From positions 1 through 6,881 of the forward strand of contig JANWVS010000115.1 in NCBI GenBank assembly GCA_025056835.1: a stretch of 6,881 nt of DNA. Direction: 5' to 3'. Of this stretch, positions 1 through 6,237 are shown in pieces. Numbering within the stretch: the first letter of the stretch is position 1; each line of letters opens with the position of its first letter. The notes beneath the pieces were generated by a model that saw only the letters and a program-made list of their open reading frames with translations, made no database searches and had not been told where the DNA came from. A program made the position numbers and the translations under genes. Source of the stretch: Gemmataceae bacterium. GTDB lineage: Bacteria > Planctomycetota > Planctomycetia > Gemmatales > Gemmataceae.

Positions 1-561
1 TTCCACCAGGATGGCACATGTCTCGCCGTCGATCAATTTGGCCACCGCATCAAGATCGCCGAACGGCGCGTAACTAAACCCCGCCAAGAGCGGCTCCAGC
101 CCTTGGTGATACTTCGGCTGTCCGGTAGCGCTTAACGCCCCAAGCGTTCGCCCATGAAAGCTGTTGAGCATCGTGATGATTTTGTAGCGCCCAGGCTTGC
201 CATACAGGCGGGCCATCTTGATCGCCGCTTCGTTGGCTTCGGCGCCGCTGTTGCAAAAAAAACATTGTGCGTCAAAGCCGAGGCGGTCCACCAGCGCCTT
301 GGCCAAAAGACCTTGGGCTTCCATGTACCATGTGTTCGGCACGTGGATCAACCGCGCCGCTTGCTCCTGTACCGCCTGCACCACCCGCGGCGGACAATGC
401 CCCAGCAAATCGCATCCCCAGCCGGGGAAGAAGTCGAGGTATTTTCGTCCCTCGGCGTCCCAGACATGCGAACCTTGGCCGCGTACCAGGCAGACGGGAT
501 AGCGTTTATAGTTGCCGACCACGTAACGGCGAAACAGCTCGATCGTCTCTTGGCTTGTCAT
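1..561 (-). CDS. argD: Acetylornithine aminotransferase, N-terminal 187 residues (3' end outside window)
   Basis: PLP-dependent class III aminotransferase. It converts N-acetylglutamate semialdehyde plus glutamate to N-acetylornithine in cytoplasmic arginine synthesis. The reading frame is open from position 561 to the left edge and encodes 187 residues. Visible landmarks are the strand [10 protein letters not shown] (41-50), [10 protein letters not shown] (52-61), LIHVPNTWY (71-79), the PLP-phosphate-binding SGAEANEA (105-112) and SFHGRT (134-139). The Schiff-base lysine lies beyond the window. The start is well fixed: an in-frame TGA sits at 568-570, three codons upstream of the ATG at 561. 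A purine-rich GGGAGGGAG lies 12-14 nt before the ATG, a rather long spacing. Another ATG at 571 is out of frame and opens only 21 codons. The gene follows argB by 97 bp on the same strand, which favours ArgD over other class III aminotransferases. The mRNA has a run of eight U in the CFFC codons. Confidence 0.93.
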   Translation of the reverse strand, partial: MTSQETIELFRRYVVGNYKRYPVCLVRGQGSHVWDAEGRKYLDFFPGWGCDLLGHCPPRVVQAVQEQAARLIHVPNTWYMEAQGLLAKALVDRLGFDAQCFFCNSGAEANEAAIKMARLYGKPGRYKIITMLNSFHGRTLGALSATGQPKYHQGLEPLLAGFSYAPFGDLDAVAKLIDGETCAILVE

Positions 562-601
562 AGTTCGTCATGCTCCCTCCCAATCCACGCTCTCCGGCCT
601 T

Positions 602-625
602 GCCCAAAGCGCCCACCGGTTGGGC
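602..625 (-). other. argB-argD intergenic hairpin with two alternative pairings
   Basis: In the 97 bp between argB and argD, the arm TTGGGC (620-625) can pair either with GCCCA at 611-615 (5-nt loop) or with GCCCAA at 602-607 (12-nt loop). The two pairings exclude each other. No U-tract follows in the direction of transcription, so this is not a standard terminator. It could be an mRNA processing or stabilising hairpin, or chance in GC-rich DNA. Confidence 0.3.
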
Positions 626-656
626 TTAACGGGCCCCATGGCGACCAGCTGAAACA

Positions 657-1538
657 TCACGAACCCAGCACGATCTCCGTGCCTACGCCTTCGTCGGTGT
701 AAATCTCCAATAAGAGAGAATGTTTGAGGCGACCGTCAATAATGTGGGTCTTGCGCACGCCGGCGCGCAGACTGTCCAGGCAGGCCTCAACCTTGGGAAT
801 CATGCCTTCGTCGATGACCTTGTCGGCAATCAACTGCTGCACTTGAGCGGCGTTGAGGCTCGGCAACAGCGACTGCGGATCGCGCCGGTCGCGCAGAATT
901 CCAGGGGTGTCGGTCAACAACACCAGTTTTTCGGCGCGCAGCAACGACGCCACCGCCGCGGCCGCCGTGTCCGCATTGACATTAAGCCAGCCGCCATCCG
1001 CCGCCACGGCAACCGAGGGAATCACCGGCACCACCCCTGCGGCACAAAAGTCCCGGATTAAATCGGCGTCGATGCGTGTCACCCGGCCCACCCGGCCGAG
1101 GTCCACGGGGCAACCGTCCGGCCCGGGGAGTTCCAGACGTTCGCCGAATAAAAACTGAATCGTCCCCATGTGCGGGCCCACGGCCCGGCCGCCCAAGGCG
1201 CGGATTTGTCGCTCGATGTCGAGATTGATTTCTTGGAGCAACACGCGCACGACGATCGCCAAGGTCTCGTCGTCAGTGTAACGTCGTCCCAACACCTTGC
1301 GCGGCTGAAGACCGGCGGCGGCCATGGCCCGGTCGATCGGCTTGCCGCCGCCGTGGACCAGCACCGGCCGCAGCCCGACAGTTGCCATAAAGACCACGTC
1401 TTGGAGCATGGCCCGCAAAGCGTCGGGATCTTCCATAGCGCTGCCGCCCAGTTTAATGACCGTCAGCTTTCCCTGAAATTGGCGAATGTAGCTGAGGGCT
1501 TCAATCAACGTCGCGGCTTTTCGGATGGCGTCGTCCAT
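657..1538 (-). CDS. argB: N-acetylglutamate kinase
   Basis: Cytoplasmic amino-acid kinase that phosphorylates N-acetyl-L-glutamate with ATP, the second step of arginine synthesis and usually its feedback-controlled step. The protein is 293 residues from the chosen start, normal for the family. Landmarks are the phosphate-binding KLGGSAM (29-35), VHGGGK (61-66), the substrate-side segment NVNADTAAAA, the nucleotide-site LLTDTPGIL, and GMIPKVEA near the C-terminus. About 25 residues (DDAIRKAATLIEALSYIRQF) precede the core. Such an N-terminal helix is known from arginine-inhibited hexameric enzymes and is absent from the shorter E. coli enzyme, so arginine inhibition is inferred. The frame is open back to an ATG at 1628, but a good promoter lies inside that extension and the extra 30 residues look unlike ArgB, so the ATG at 1538 is preferred. 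No clear Shine-Dalgarno precedes it. It is transcribed towards argD. Confidence 0.95.
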   Translation of the reverse strand: MDDAIRKAATLIEALSYIRQFQGKLTVIKLGGSAMEDPDALRAMLQDVVFMATVGLRPVLVHGGGKPIDRAMAAAGLQPRKVLGRRYTDDETLAIVVRVLLQEINLDIERQIRALGGRAVGPHMGTIQFLFGERLELPGPDGCPVDLGRVGRVTRIDADLIRDFCAAGVVPVIPSVAVAADGGWLNVNADTAAAAVASLLRAEKLVLLTDTPGILRDRRDPQSLLPSLNAAQVQQLIADKVIDEGMIPKVEACLDSLRAGVRKTHIIDGRLKHSLLLEIYTDEGVGTEIVLGS

Positions 1539-1579
1539 GTCGGAGGCCGTCGAGACCGTGGCGAACAAACAAAAAAATG

Positions 1580-1607
1580 ATTGTAGCCGACGCTGACCAC
1601 CCGTCAA
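1580..1607 (-). promoter_or_regulatory. Sigma70-type promoter of argB-argD
   Basis: On the minus strand, TTGACG (1607-1602) and TACAAT (1585-1580) are separated by 16 bp. Each box matches the sigma70 consensus at five of six bases. Transcription would begin near 1573, inside a T-rich tract (seven T in a row), leaving a 5' leader of about 35 nt before the ATG at 1538. The promoter falls inside the longer possible argB frame and so argues against the upstream start at 1628. Confidence 0.65.
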
Positions 1608-1656
1608 CCCGCGCTGGAATTGAGTCATCTCCCGTTTCGGACGGCTGGAAAGTAGT

Positions 1657-1733
1657 TGGCGGTTCCTCGCAAGGCGTTTTCGGGTAGCAGGTTGTCAGCA
1701 AACGTCCTCCGCTCGGCCCCAGAGGAACCGCCA
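1657..1733. repeat. 77-nt nested inverted repeat
   Basis: Perfect 12-bp arms TGGCGGTTCCTC (1657-1668) and GAGGAACCGCCA (1722-1733) flank 53 nt. Inside them, GGCGTTT (1673-1679) pairs with AAACGTCC (1700-1707) with one bulged base at 1705, leaving a 20-nt apical loop. Either strand could fold as a long hairpin with an asymmetric internal loop. It lies upstream of the argB promoter, so it would not be in the leader of a transcript made from that promoter. No U-tract follows on either side, which speaks against a simple terminator. It may be a structured RNA, a protein-binding palindrome or a small dispersed repeat. There is no tRNA-like core despite the length. Confidence 0.55.
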
Positions 1734-1992
1734 GGAAGCGCATGGAGTCGATTGCTTGAGTCATCAGTGGCTGCGGAGCCTGGCGTCGACGCTACGCCAA
1801 AACGCTCAGTCGTTTGCCATCGCGAATCCTCGCAACTCCCCTTCCCGCGGCTTGACGCCGCCGAACGCTAACGCCCTGTCCCCGGGGCCGCGTCAGGCGA
1901 TGTTGCACTCAGGGAAACCGAACTAGCGGCGCCGGTCGGCGGCAGCGACTTGTTCGGCCCACCAAGCGCCGGACCCGGAGCGAATGACTGGT

Positions 1993-2026
1993 GTCGATGA
2001 ATGCGTAACCGCCCGCATGGATCGAC
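1993..2026. repeat. 34-nt imperfect hairpin
   Basis: GTCGAT (1993-1998) pairs with ATCGAC (2021-2026), and ATGCG (2001-2005) pairs with CGCAT (2014-2018). The two stems are separated by a 2x2 mismatch, with an 8-nt loop. It lies in non-coding DNA and its function is unknown. Confidence 0.4.
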
Positions 2027-2085
2027 GGCGCGGCCAAAAGACGCGGCACCTGACAGCATATGGCAACAGCGAATGGCAAGATTGG

Positions 2086-2101
2086 CCCCAACTCCTTGGG
2101 G
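2086..2101. terminator. Weak hairpin downstream of tRNA-Lys, possible terminator
   Basis: CCCCAA (2086-2091) and TTGGGG (2096-2101) form a perfect 6-bp stem with a 4-nt loop, starting 58 nt after the tRNA 3' end in the direction of tRNA transcription. The sequence after it on the minus strand is only mildly T-containing (GCCAATCTT), so efficient intrinsic termination is doubtful. Confidence 0.3.
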
Positions 2102-2159
2102 GAATGCGCTTGCGGGCGCTTCGCTGATTGATGTAACATATTATTTAATAACGACTTAT

Positions 2160-2232
<73 letters not shown>

Positions 2233-2246
2233 ATTCGACATGGTTT

Positions 2247-2274
2247 ATTATGGCAATCCCTTGGGCACCAGCAA
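2247..2274 (-). promoter_or_regulatory. Putative tRNA-Lys promoter
   Basis: On the minus strand, CATAAT (2252-2247) matches the -10 box at five of six positions. A weak -35 TTGCTG (2274-2269) lies 16 bp further upstream. The -10 box ends 14 bp before the mature tRNA 5' end, consistent with initiation near 2240 and a leader of about 8 nt removed by RNase P. The weak -35 box keeps confidence moderate. Confidence 0.45.
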
Positions 2275-2350
2275 GTCACGTGCGTGGAATGTTGCGGGCA
2301 GCACAGGTGAGATTTTAAGGTTAACGCCCAAGTTTGCCGATTTTAACAAC

Positions 2351-3784
2351 ATGACTGACACGAAAGAGTTGCTCCACAAGATCGCGGCGCTGCGGTTGCG
2401 CCTGGACCGGGATCATACGCGAGGTCGAGACCTTGTGCGGCCGGCGGAAACGACTCCGCGACGGAGCGACGCGGCGGCAATGCTGGAAGACAAGGTGCGG
2501 CGCGGGACTGCCGAGCAAGCGTTGCTCGACGGCGCCCTACGAAGCTTCGAGGCACCGGAAGGGCTGAATGTCAATGTGCCAGTCCGGTTGATTCCGCGTG
2601 CGGCCCGGTTACTTCAGCGCGCTCGAGACCTTTTACACGGATTGAAAGCGTTGGCAGACGATCCGATTCTAGGCCGCGATGAAAATGATTCCTTGGTGGA
2701 ACTGCATCGCGCGGCGGCGAGCGCCATCGAGGGGGTGCTGCGCGTCGTGCAGGCGCTGCCGTCTGGGCCGTCGGCGCAATTGCGGCACTGCGACGGTCTC
2801 GAAACGATCCTCGACGTCGTCGCCGATCGGTTGGAGATCCTGAAGGCTGGTATGCGGAGCCGCAGTGAAACCATCAGCCGGACCGATCGCTTGGCGGATG
2901 CCTTGCGGCGCATTGCGGCTTCTCAGCCGGTGAGCGTGCAAGCAGTCGAGCAGGTCGCCGAGGAAGTACTCAACGACGTGCGACAGAAGCGGCCGTTGCG
3001 ATTGGCGGCGCCGCCGACCGACGATCCGGCGCGCGCCGTAGCGGCGCATTGCCTGGCCGTGGCACAAGTCTTTGCGCACGCCATTCAGGATGATGCCGAG
3101 TGGCGCGGCCGGGAGAGAGAAGGAGTCGTGGCGGCGCTGGTTCACGACGTGGGCATGGTGCGACTTCCCGCGGAGATTGTTGTGCAAGCGCGTTCCTTGA
3201 CCGACGAACAACGCCGGCTGGTGGAGCGGCATGCCTTGGCGGGAGCGCAAATGCTTCTGAAATTCTGGCCCGGCGGTTCGTGGGCGATCGACGTTGCCGC
3301 CGACCATCACGAGCGTTGTGATGGGACCGGCTATCCGCGCGGCAAATCAGACGTGCAATTGTCGGATGAAGTAAAACTCGTGACAGTCTGCGATGTGTAC
3401 GCAGCACTCGCCGCGCCGCGACCGTGGCGCGCCGCCTTGGAACCGCGAACGGCCTTGACCGAAACGCTCTTACTCGCCGACCGGGGGAGCCTCGACAAAC
3501 GCCAAGCCGAACGTCTGTTGCATCTGTCTTATTATCCGATCGGCAGTGTCGTGGAGTTGGACGACGGCAGCATCGCCGTCGTGGTCGGTTCGCAAACAGG
3601 ACCGGGGGCCCTGTTACATCCTGCTCGGCCGGTGGTGACGGTCATCCGCGAAGCGTTCGGGCAAGCGCCGGCAGGGCCGCGCTGGCTCGATTTGGCCGCA
3701 CAGCGACAGCGCTCGATCGTTCGCAGCCTCACTCCGCAGGAGCGGCGTCAACTCGTCGGCCGACTGTATCCGGAATTGGTCTGA
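2351..3784 (+). CDS. HD-GYP-type phosphohydrolase (possible cyclic-di-GMP phosphodiesterase)
   Basis: A 477-residue soluble protein. The N-terminal part (about 1-200) is mostly helical in composition and starts with a leucine-rich stretch (KELLHKIAALRLRL), possibly coiled coil; I recognise no sensory domain. The C-terminal half is an HD-GYP-like domain: H233, HD at 265-266, H294, HHE at 319-321, DGTGYPRG at 324-331 and the distal aspartate D348 in VCDVYAAL. Thus the metal ligands and GYP motif expected for cyclic-di-GMP hydrolysis are present. The usual HDxGK motif reads HDVGM, losing the lysine at 269. A typical HD-GYP tail (YPIGSVVELDDG) follows. The frame is open from an ATG at 2240, but that part overlaps the tRNA promoter and looks unlike the family, so the ATG at 2351 (MTDTKELL) is preferred. 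No clear Shine-Dalgarno or promoter was found. The stop overlaps the next gene's start by one base. Confidence 0.85.
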   Translation: MTDTKELLHKIAALRLRLDRDHTRGRDLVRPAETTPRRSDAAAMLEDKVRRGTAEQALLDGALRSFEAPEGLNVNVPVRLIPRAARLLQRARDLLHGLKALADDPILGRDENDSLVELHRAAASAIEGVLRVVQALPSGPSAQLRHCDGLETILDVVADRLEILKAGMRSRSETISRTDRLADALRRIAASQPVSVQAVEQVAEEVLNDVRQKRPLRLAAPPTDDPARAVAAHCLAVAQVFAHAIQDDAEWRGREREGVVAALVHDVGMVRLPAEIVVQARSLTDEQRRLVERHALAGAQMLLKFWPGGSWAIDVAADHHERCDGTGYPRGKSDVQLSDEVKLVTVCDVYAALAAPRPWRAALEPRTALTETLLLADRGSLDKRQAERLLHLSYYPIGSVVELDDGSIAVVVGSQTGPGALLHPARPVVTVIREAFGQAPAGPRWLDLAAQRQRSIVRSLTPQERRQLVGRLYPELV

Positions 3785-4554
3785 TGTCTGGAACGCAGTT
3801 GTGCTACACAGCGGCCACGCGCCATCCCTGGGCCTGTACTTCGTTCGTTTTGCCTTTGCTGATCTTCTATGAAGTGGGCTTGTATGTGTTGGGTCAAGCC
3901 CGGCCGGACGAGGTTCGCAATGGCGCGGACGCGTGGCTGCGCGGCCTTTTGCACCAGGTCGGTATTTCGCCCGTCTTCGGGGCGCCCGTCTTGCTTGTGG
4001 CGGGGTTACTGAGCTGGAGCATGTGGCGGCGCGGGGACCGGCCGCGCGACTTTGTTAGTGTCTGGGTGGGCATGACTCTCGAAAGCGGAGTTTTCGCGTT
4101 GGGACTGCTGTGCCTTGGCCAGTTGGTTTTTCCCGTGGTGCAAACGTTGGACCGCTGGCTGACCTTGCCGCCGTCGCGAGCAGGGGCGCTGATGGCGATC
4201 AGCAATGGTACCGAAGCGGCGTGGGACCGCATCGTGGGCTACGTCGGCGCTGGTATCTACGAGGAGACACTGTTTCGCTTGGGGCTGTATCCCGTACTTA
4301 GATTCCTTCTCACGCTGCTCCACGTGCGACGCTGCTGGGCGTTGTGCGGAGCGGCCTTACTTTCGGCGTTGGCCTTCGCGATTGCCCACAACCTTGGGCC
4401 GCAAGGGGAACCGTTGCAAGTGCCAGTCTTCGTTTTCCGCATCCTGGCCGGGCTGTATTTTACCTGGATTTATCAATTCCGCGGTTTTGGCATCGCGGTC
4501 GGAGCGCACGTCAGCTATGACATTCTCGTCGGCCTGTTGATTCGAGACGCCTGA
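3784..4554 (+). CDS. CPBP family (CAAX/Abi-type) intramembrane metalloprotease
   Basis: A 256-residue integral membrane protein with about six to eight hydrophobic segments, for example near 18-37, 62-82, 91-117, 178-200 and 214-235. The three family motifs are in order: EETLFR (EExxxR, E160, E161, R165), FAIAH (FxxxH, F198, H202) and HVSYD (H242, D246, where many members have HxxxN). These residues bind the catalytic metal in relatives such as Rce1-type CAAX proteases. Bacterial members act in several processes, including bacteriocin self-immunity and envelope proteolysis, so the substrate cannot be named. The ATG shares its A with the TGA of the HD-GYP gene (TGATG), so translation is probably coupled. 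The frame extends back to 3424, but that part is the out-of-frame shadow of the HD-GYP gene. Confidence 0.88.
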   Translation: MSGTQLCYTAATRHPWACTSFVLPLLIFYEVGLYVLGQARPDEVRNGADAWLRGLLHQVGISPVFGAPVLLVAGLLSWSMWRRGDRPRDFVSVWVGMTLESGVFALGLLCLGQLVFPVVQTLDRWLTLPPSRAGALMAISNGTEAAWDRIVGYVGAGIYEETLFRLGLYPVLRFLLTLLHVRRCWALCGAALLSALAFAIAHNLGPQGEPLQVPVFVFRILAGLYFTWIYQFRGFGIAVGAHVSYDILVGLLIRDA

Positions 4555-4557
4555 GCG

Positions 4558-4575
4558 AGGCCGAGACCACGGCTT
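4558..4575 (+). terminator. Weak hairpin in the 22-bp convergent gap
   Basis: AGGCCG (4558-4563) pairs with CGGCTT (4570-4575) through six pairs including one G-U, directly after the CPBP stop codon. Only a short TTGTTAG follows, so it is at best a weak terminator. It also ends just short of the caspase gene's stop codon (4577-4579) on the other strand. Confidence 0.25.
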
Positions 4576-4576
4576 G

Positions 4577-6160
4577 TTAGCCTCCGGCTTGCAGTTGCAC
4601 GGTCCAATCCCACGACTGAATATTCCGCTGCCGTGTCGAGGGGCTGGTGGCTTTTCCCGAGATGGTGTTTCCCTGCCGCGTGCCGGTGTAAACAACCGAA
4701 CCGTTGCCGAACAATAACGTGTATTGGTCGTTTTCCTGCCGCCAAACGCCTTCGCTTGTGTCGCGGGCATCGATCATAACGGCCCTGCCGTCGGGATACA
4801 AAGCGAAGGCGAGCTTGCCGTAACCAGGCAAGGTCTCGCTGCCAACCCAACGTGTTGCCTTGTCGGCAGGTGCGGCTTTCTTCGGCTCCAGAGCGACGAC
4901 CCTGCCGCTGATGGCCAGCGGAAGATCGCGGGAAATCGAAGGGGACCATGCAACGATGCAGTCTTGTTTGTCGCTGATACGTGCTTGGGCCAACAGTTGG
5001 GCGGTGCGGCGGGCGGTGTAGGTCTTGATCTCCTCAAGCGTGACTTTGCCGTCGCGATTGAGGTCGCCGTTGCCGGCCATGGCATCCGCAAAGGCCTTGG
5101 CAAAGGCGCTGAAATTACCCAAGGCAGCGCTGGTTTGGTGGGGAGCGCTGGACATCATGAGGATCATGCCGCCGTCGCCGGTGGTTTGATAGCGATTCAG
5201 GTAGCTTTGGGCCGTCGTCACGAGTTGGCCGCTGAAACAGGCATCGACGATCACGACGAAGTGTTTCTTTTGCTTGACGAGCTGATCGCCGAGATCGAGG
5301 ACGGCCCGGTCGCTCAGGATGGTGGCGTTGGTATTCCCTGGGTGAAAGTCAAAAGGCAGGAAGAACCAGTTCTTGTTGTCCGCGGTGCGGCTGCCATGAC
5401 CGCTGAGGAAGAGCACCATGAAATCGCGGGCGGCACCTTTTTGGGTAAAGGCTTGCAAGCGTTGGTGGATGTTGGCGCGCGTCGCCGTAGCGTCCAGCAA
5501 GATTTGCTCTTCCACTTTGCGAAAGATGGCGCCGGTTTGGGACTTAAAAGCCGCGACGGTGTTGCGGGCGTCGTTGAGGCAGCCACGGAGTCGGTTGGCA
5601 TGGGGGTAGTTATCGACACCGGCGGCGACGATGTAGCAAGCCGGCAAATTGTCTTTACCAATGGGCGGCGGTACCACCGGCGGGGGCTGCGGCTGCTTGT
5701 TGGGATCTAGCTCAGAAATGAAGAGCGTCGCCGGTGCTGGATTCTTGCCGAAGGTGCCGACGAAGATGTCGTAGCGTCCCGACTGCGGGTTGGCGATGCG
5801 GACCAGGGGGTTGAGGCCGCCGCCGCTGTCATCGTCGGCCACCCAGGTGCCGTTGGGAAGGTTGATGAGCAACGTCGTGTCGGCGACCGACTGGACGTAG
5901 AAAATCAGCGGAAACTGGCCCTTCTCGTAATAGAGGCTGAAGTCCGGCGCCTTGGCCACGAAAGCATTGACACCGCCGAGGTTGGTGCGGAGGTTGCCGC
6001 CTGCCACTACGTCCTTGGTGAAAGGATCGGGCAGAAATCCCGCCCGGAGCTTGACCGATCCATAGGTGGGGCGAAGATTGGGATCGGGTTGGGCGGCCGC
6101 CGGGCCGACGCCGACCGCGATCACGGCGACAACCGCGAACACGACGCGGGAATAGCTCAT
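4577..6160 (-). CDS. Secreted caspase-like (peptidase C14) protein with EF-hand-like loop
   Basis: A 527-residue protein. Residues 1-23 form a signal peptide (short basic start, hydrophobic core, AAAQ cleavage site). Residues about 33-150 form a beta-rich domain with DTTLLINLPNG, WVADDDSGG and GRYDIFVGTF, resembling the pre-peptidase-type domain of other secreted bacterial proteins. A proline-rich linker follows (about 155-167). The caspase fold spans about 174-405: YIVAAGVDNY, the histidine motif SGHG (H255) and the cysteine motif DACFSG (C308), giving an intact catalytic dyad. Within it, D366-E377 (DLNRDGKVTLEE) fits a 12-residue EF-hand calcium loop. The C-terminal part (about 436-524) looks like a small beta-barrel (WVG, GYGKLAF, GVWRQ, WDWTVQL). 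Metacaspase-like relatives cut after Arg or Lys, some with calcium; here specificity is unknown. A strong Shine-Dalgarno fixes the start. No promoter was evident in the 77 bp upstream. Confidence 0.9.
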   Translation of the reverse strand: MSYSRVVFAVVAVIAVGVGPAAAQPDPNLRPTYGSVKLRAGFLPDPFTKDVVAGGNLRTNLGGVNAFVAKAPDFSLYYEKGQFPLIFYVQSVADTTLLINLPNGTWVADDDSGGGLNPLVRIANPQSGRYDIFVGTFGKNPAPATLFISELDPNKQPQPPPVVPPPIGKDNLPACYIVAAGVDNYPHANRLRGCLNDARNTVAAFKSQTGAIFRKVEEQILLDATATRANIHQRLQAFTQKGAARDFMVLFLSGHGSRTADNKNWFFLPFDFHPGNTNATILSDRAVLDLGDQLVKQKKHFVVIVDACFSGQLVTTAQSYLNRYQTTGDGGMILMMSSAPHQTSAALGNFSAFAKAFADAMAGNGDLNRDGKVTLEEIKTYTARRTAQLLAQARISDKQDCIVAWSPSISRDLPLAISGRVVALEPKKAAPADKATRWVGSETLPGYGKLAFALYPDGRAVMIDARDTSEGVWRQENDQYTLLFGNGSVVYTGTRQGNTISGKATSPSTRQRNIQSWDWTVQLQAGG

Positions 6161-6168
6161 GGTGCAAG

Positions 6169-6176
6169 CACCTCCT
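6169..6176 (-). promoter_or_regulatory. Strong Shine-Dalgarno of the caspase gene
   Basis: On the minus strand AGGAGGTG (6176-6169) ends 8 nt before the ATG at 6160, close to the anti-Shine-Dalgarno consensus. It fixes the start immediately before the signal peptide and is by far the best ribosome binding site in the window. Confidence 0.8.
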
Positions 6177-6237
6177 CGTAAAGGCCCTCGGTCGAGGTCG
6201 CCCTCTCCAAACCTGGTCGGCGGAAGGTGGGAGTATC

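Larger units (their letters stand above)
1608..2159. other. Intergenic region between argB promoter and tRNA-Lys, no convincing gene
   Basis: About 550 bp without a recognisable protein or standard RNA gene. Short open frames exist on both strands (for example 1656-1871 plus, 1868-2059 minus), but they lack ribosome binding sites and family-like sequence. I saw no SRP RNA, tmRNA or RNase P landmark by eye. The region contains three notable inverted repeats (1657-1733, 1993-2026, 2086-2101), a short hairpin TGGCGT-N7-ACGCCA at 1781-1799, and an A+T-rich stretch at 2131-2160 beside the tRNA 3' end. Confidence 0.6.

Noticed and set aside
255..262. Run of eight A (U8 in argD mRNA) as a programmed frameshift site
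   Set aside because: It encodes the ordinary Phe-Phe of [10 protein letters not shown] and the zero frame continues normally with conserved ArgD sequence; no reason to propose frameshifting.
1657..1733. The 77-nt inverted repeat as a tRNA gene, since its plus strand ends in CCA and has tRNA length
   Set aside because: The 12-bp end pairing is too long for an acceptor stem and no D, anticodon or T arm can be drawn.
1868..2059. 63-codon minus-strand frame in the intergenic region
   Set aside because: No ribosome binding site and no recognisable sequence; it also spans the 1993-2026 hairpin.
2240..2350. 37-codon N-terminal extension of the HD-GYP protein
   Set aside because: It overlaps the likely tRNA promoter and its sequence is unlike a protein N-terminus of this family.
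2657..3310. Long minus-strand frames opposite the HD-GYP gene
   Set aside because: Antisense shadows of a gene with a full set of HD-GYP motifs; no family resemblance.
3424..3783. 120-codon N-terminal extension of the CPBP protein
   Set aside because: Arg/Pro-rich, out-of-frame shadow of the HD-GYP gene; the membrane protein begins naturally at the ATG at 3784.
4724..5710. Plus-strand open frame of 328 codons opposite the caspase gene
   Set aside because: It lies wholly antisense to a gene with an intact catalytic dyad, signal peptide and strong ribosome site; long antisense frames are common in GC-rich DNA and this one has no recognisable domain.
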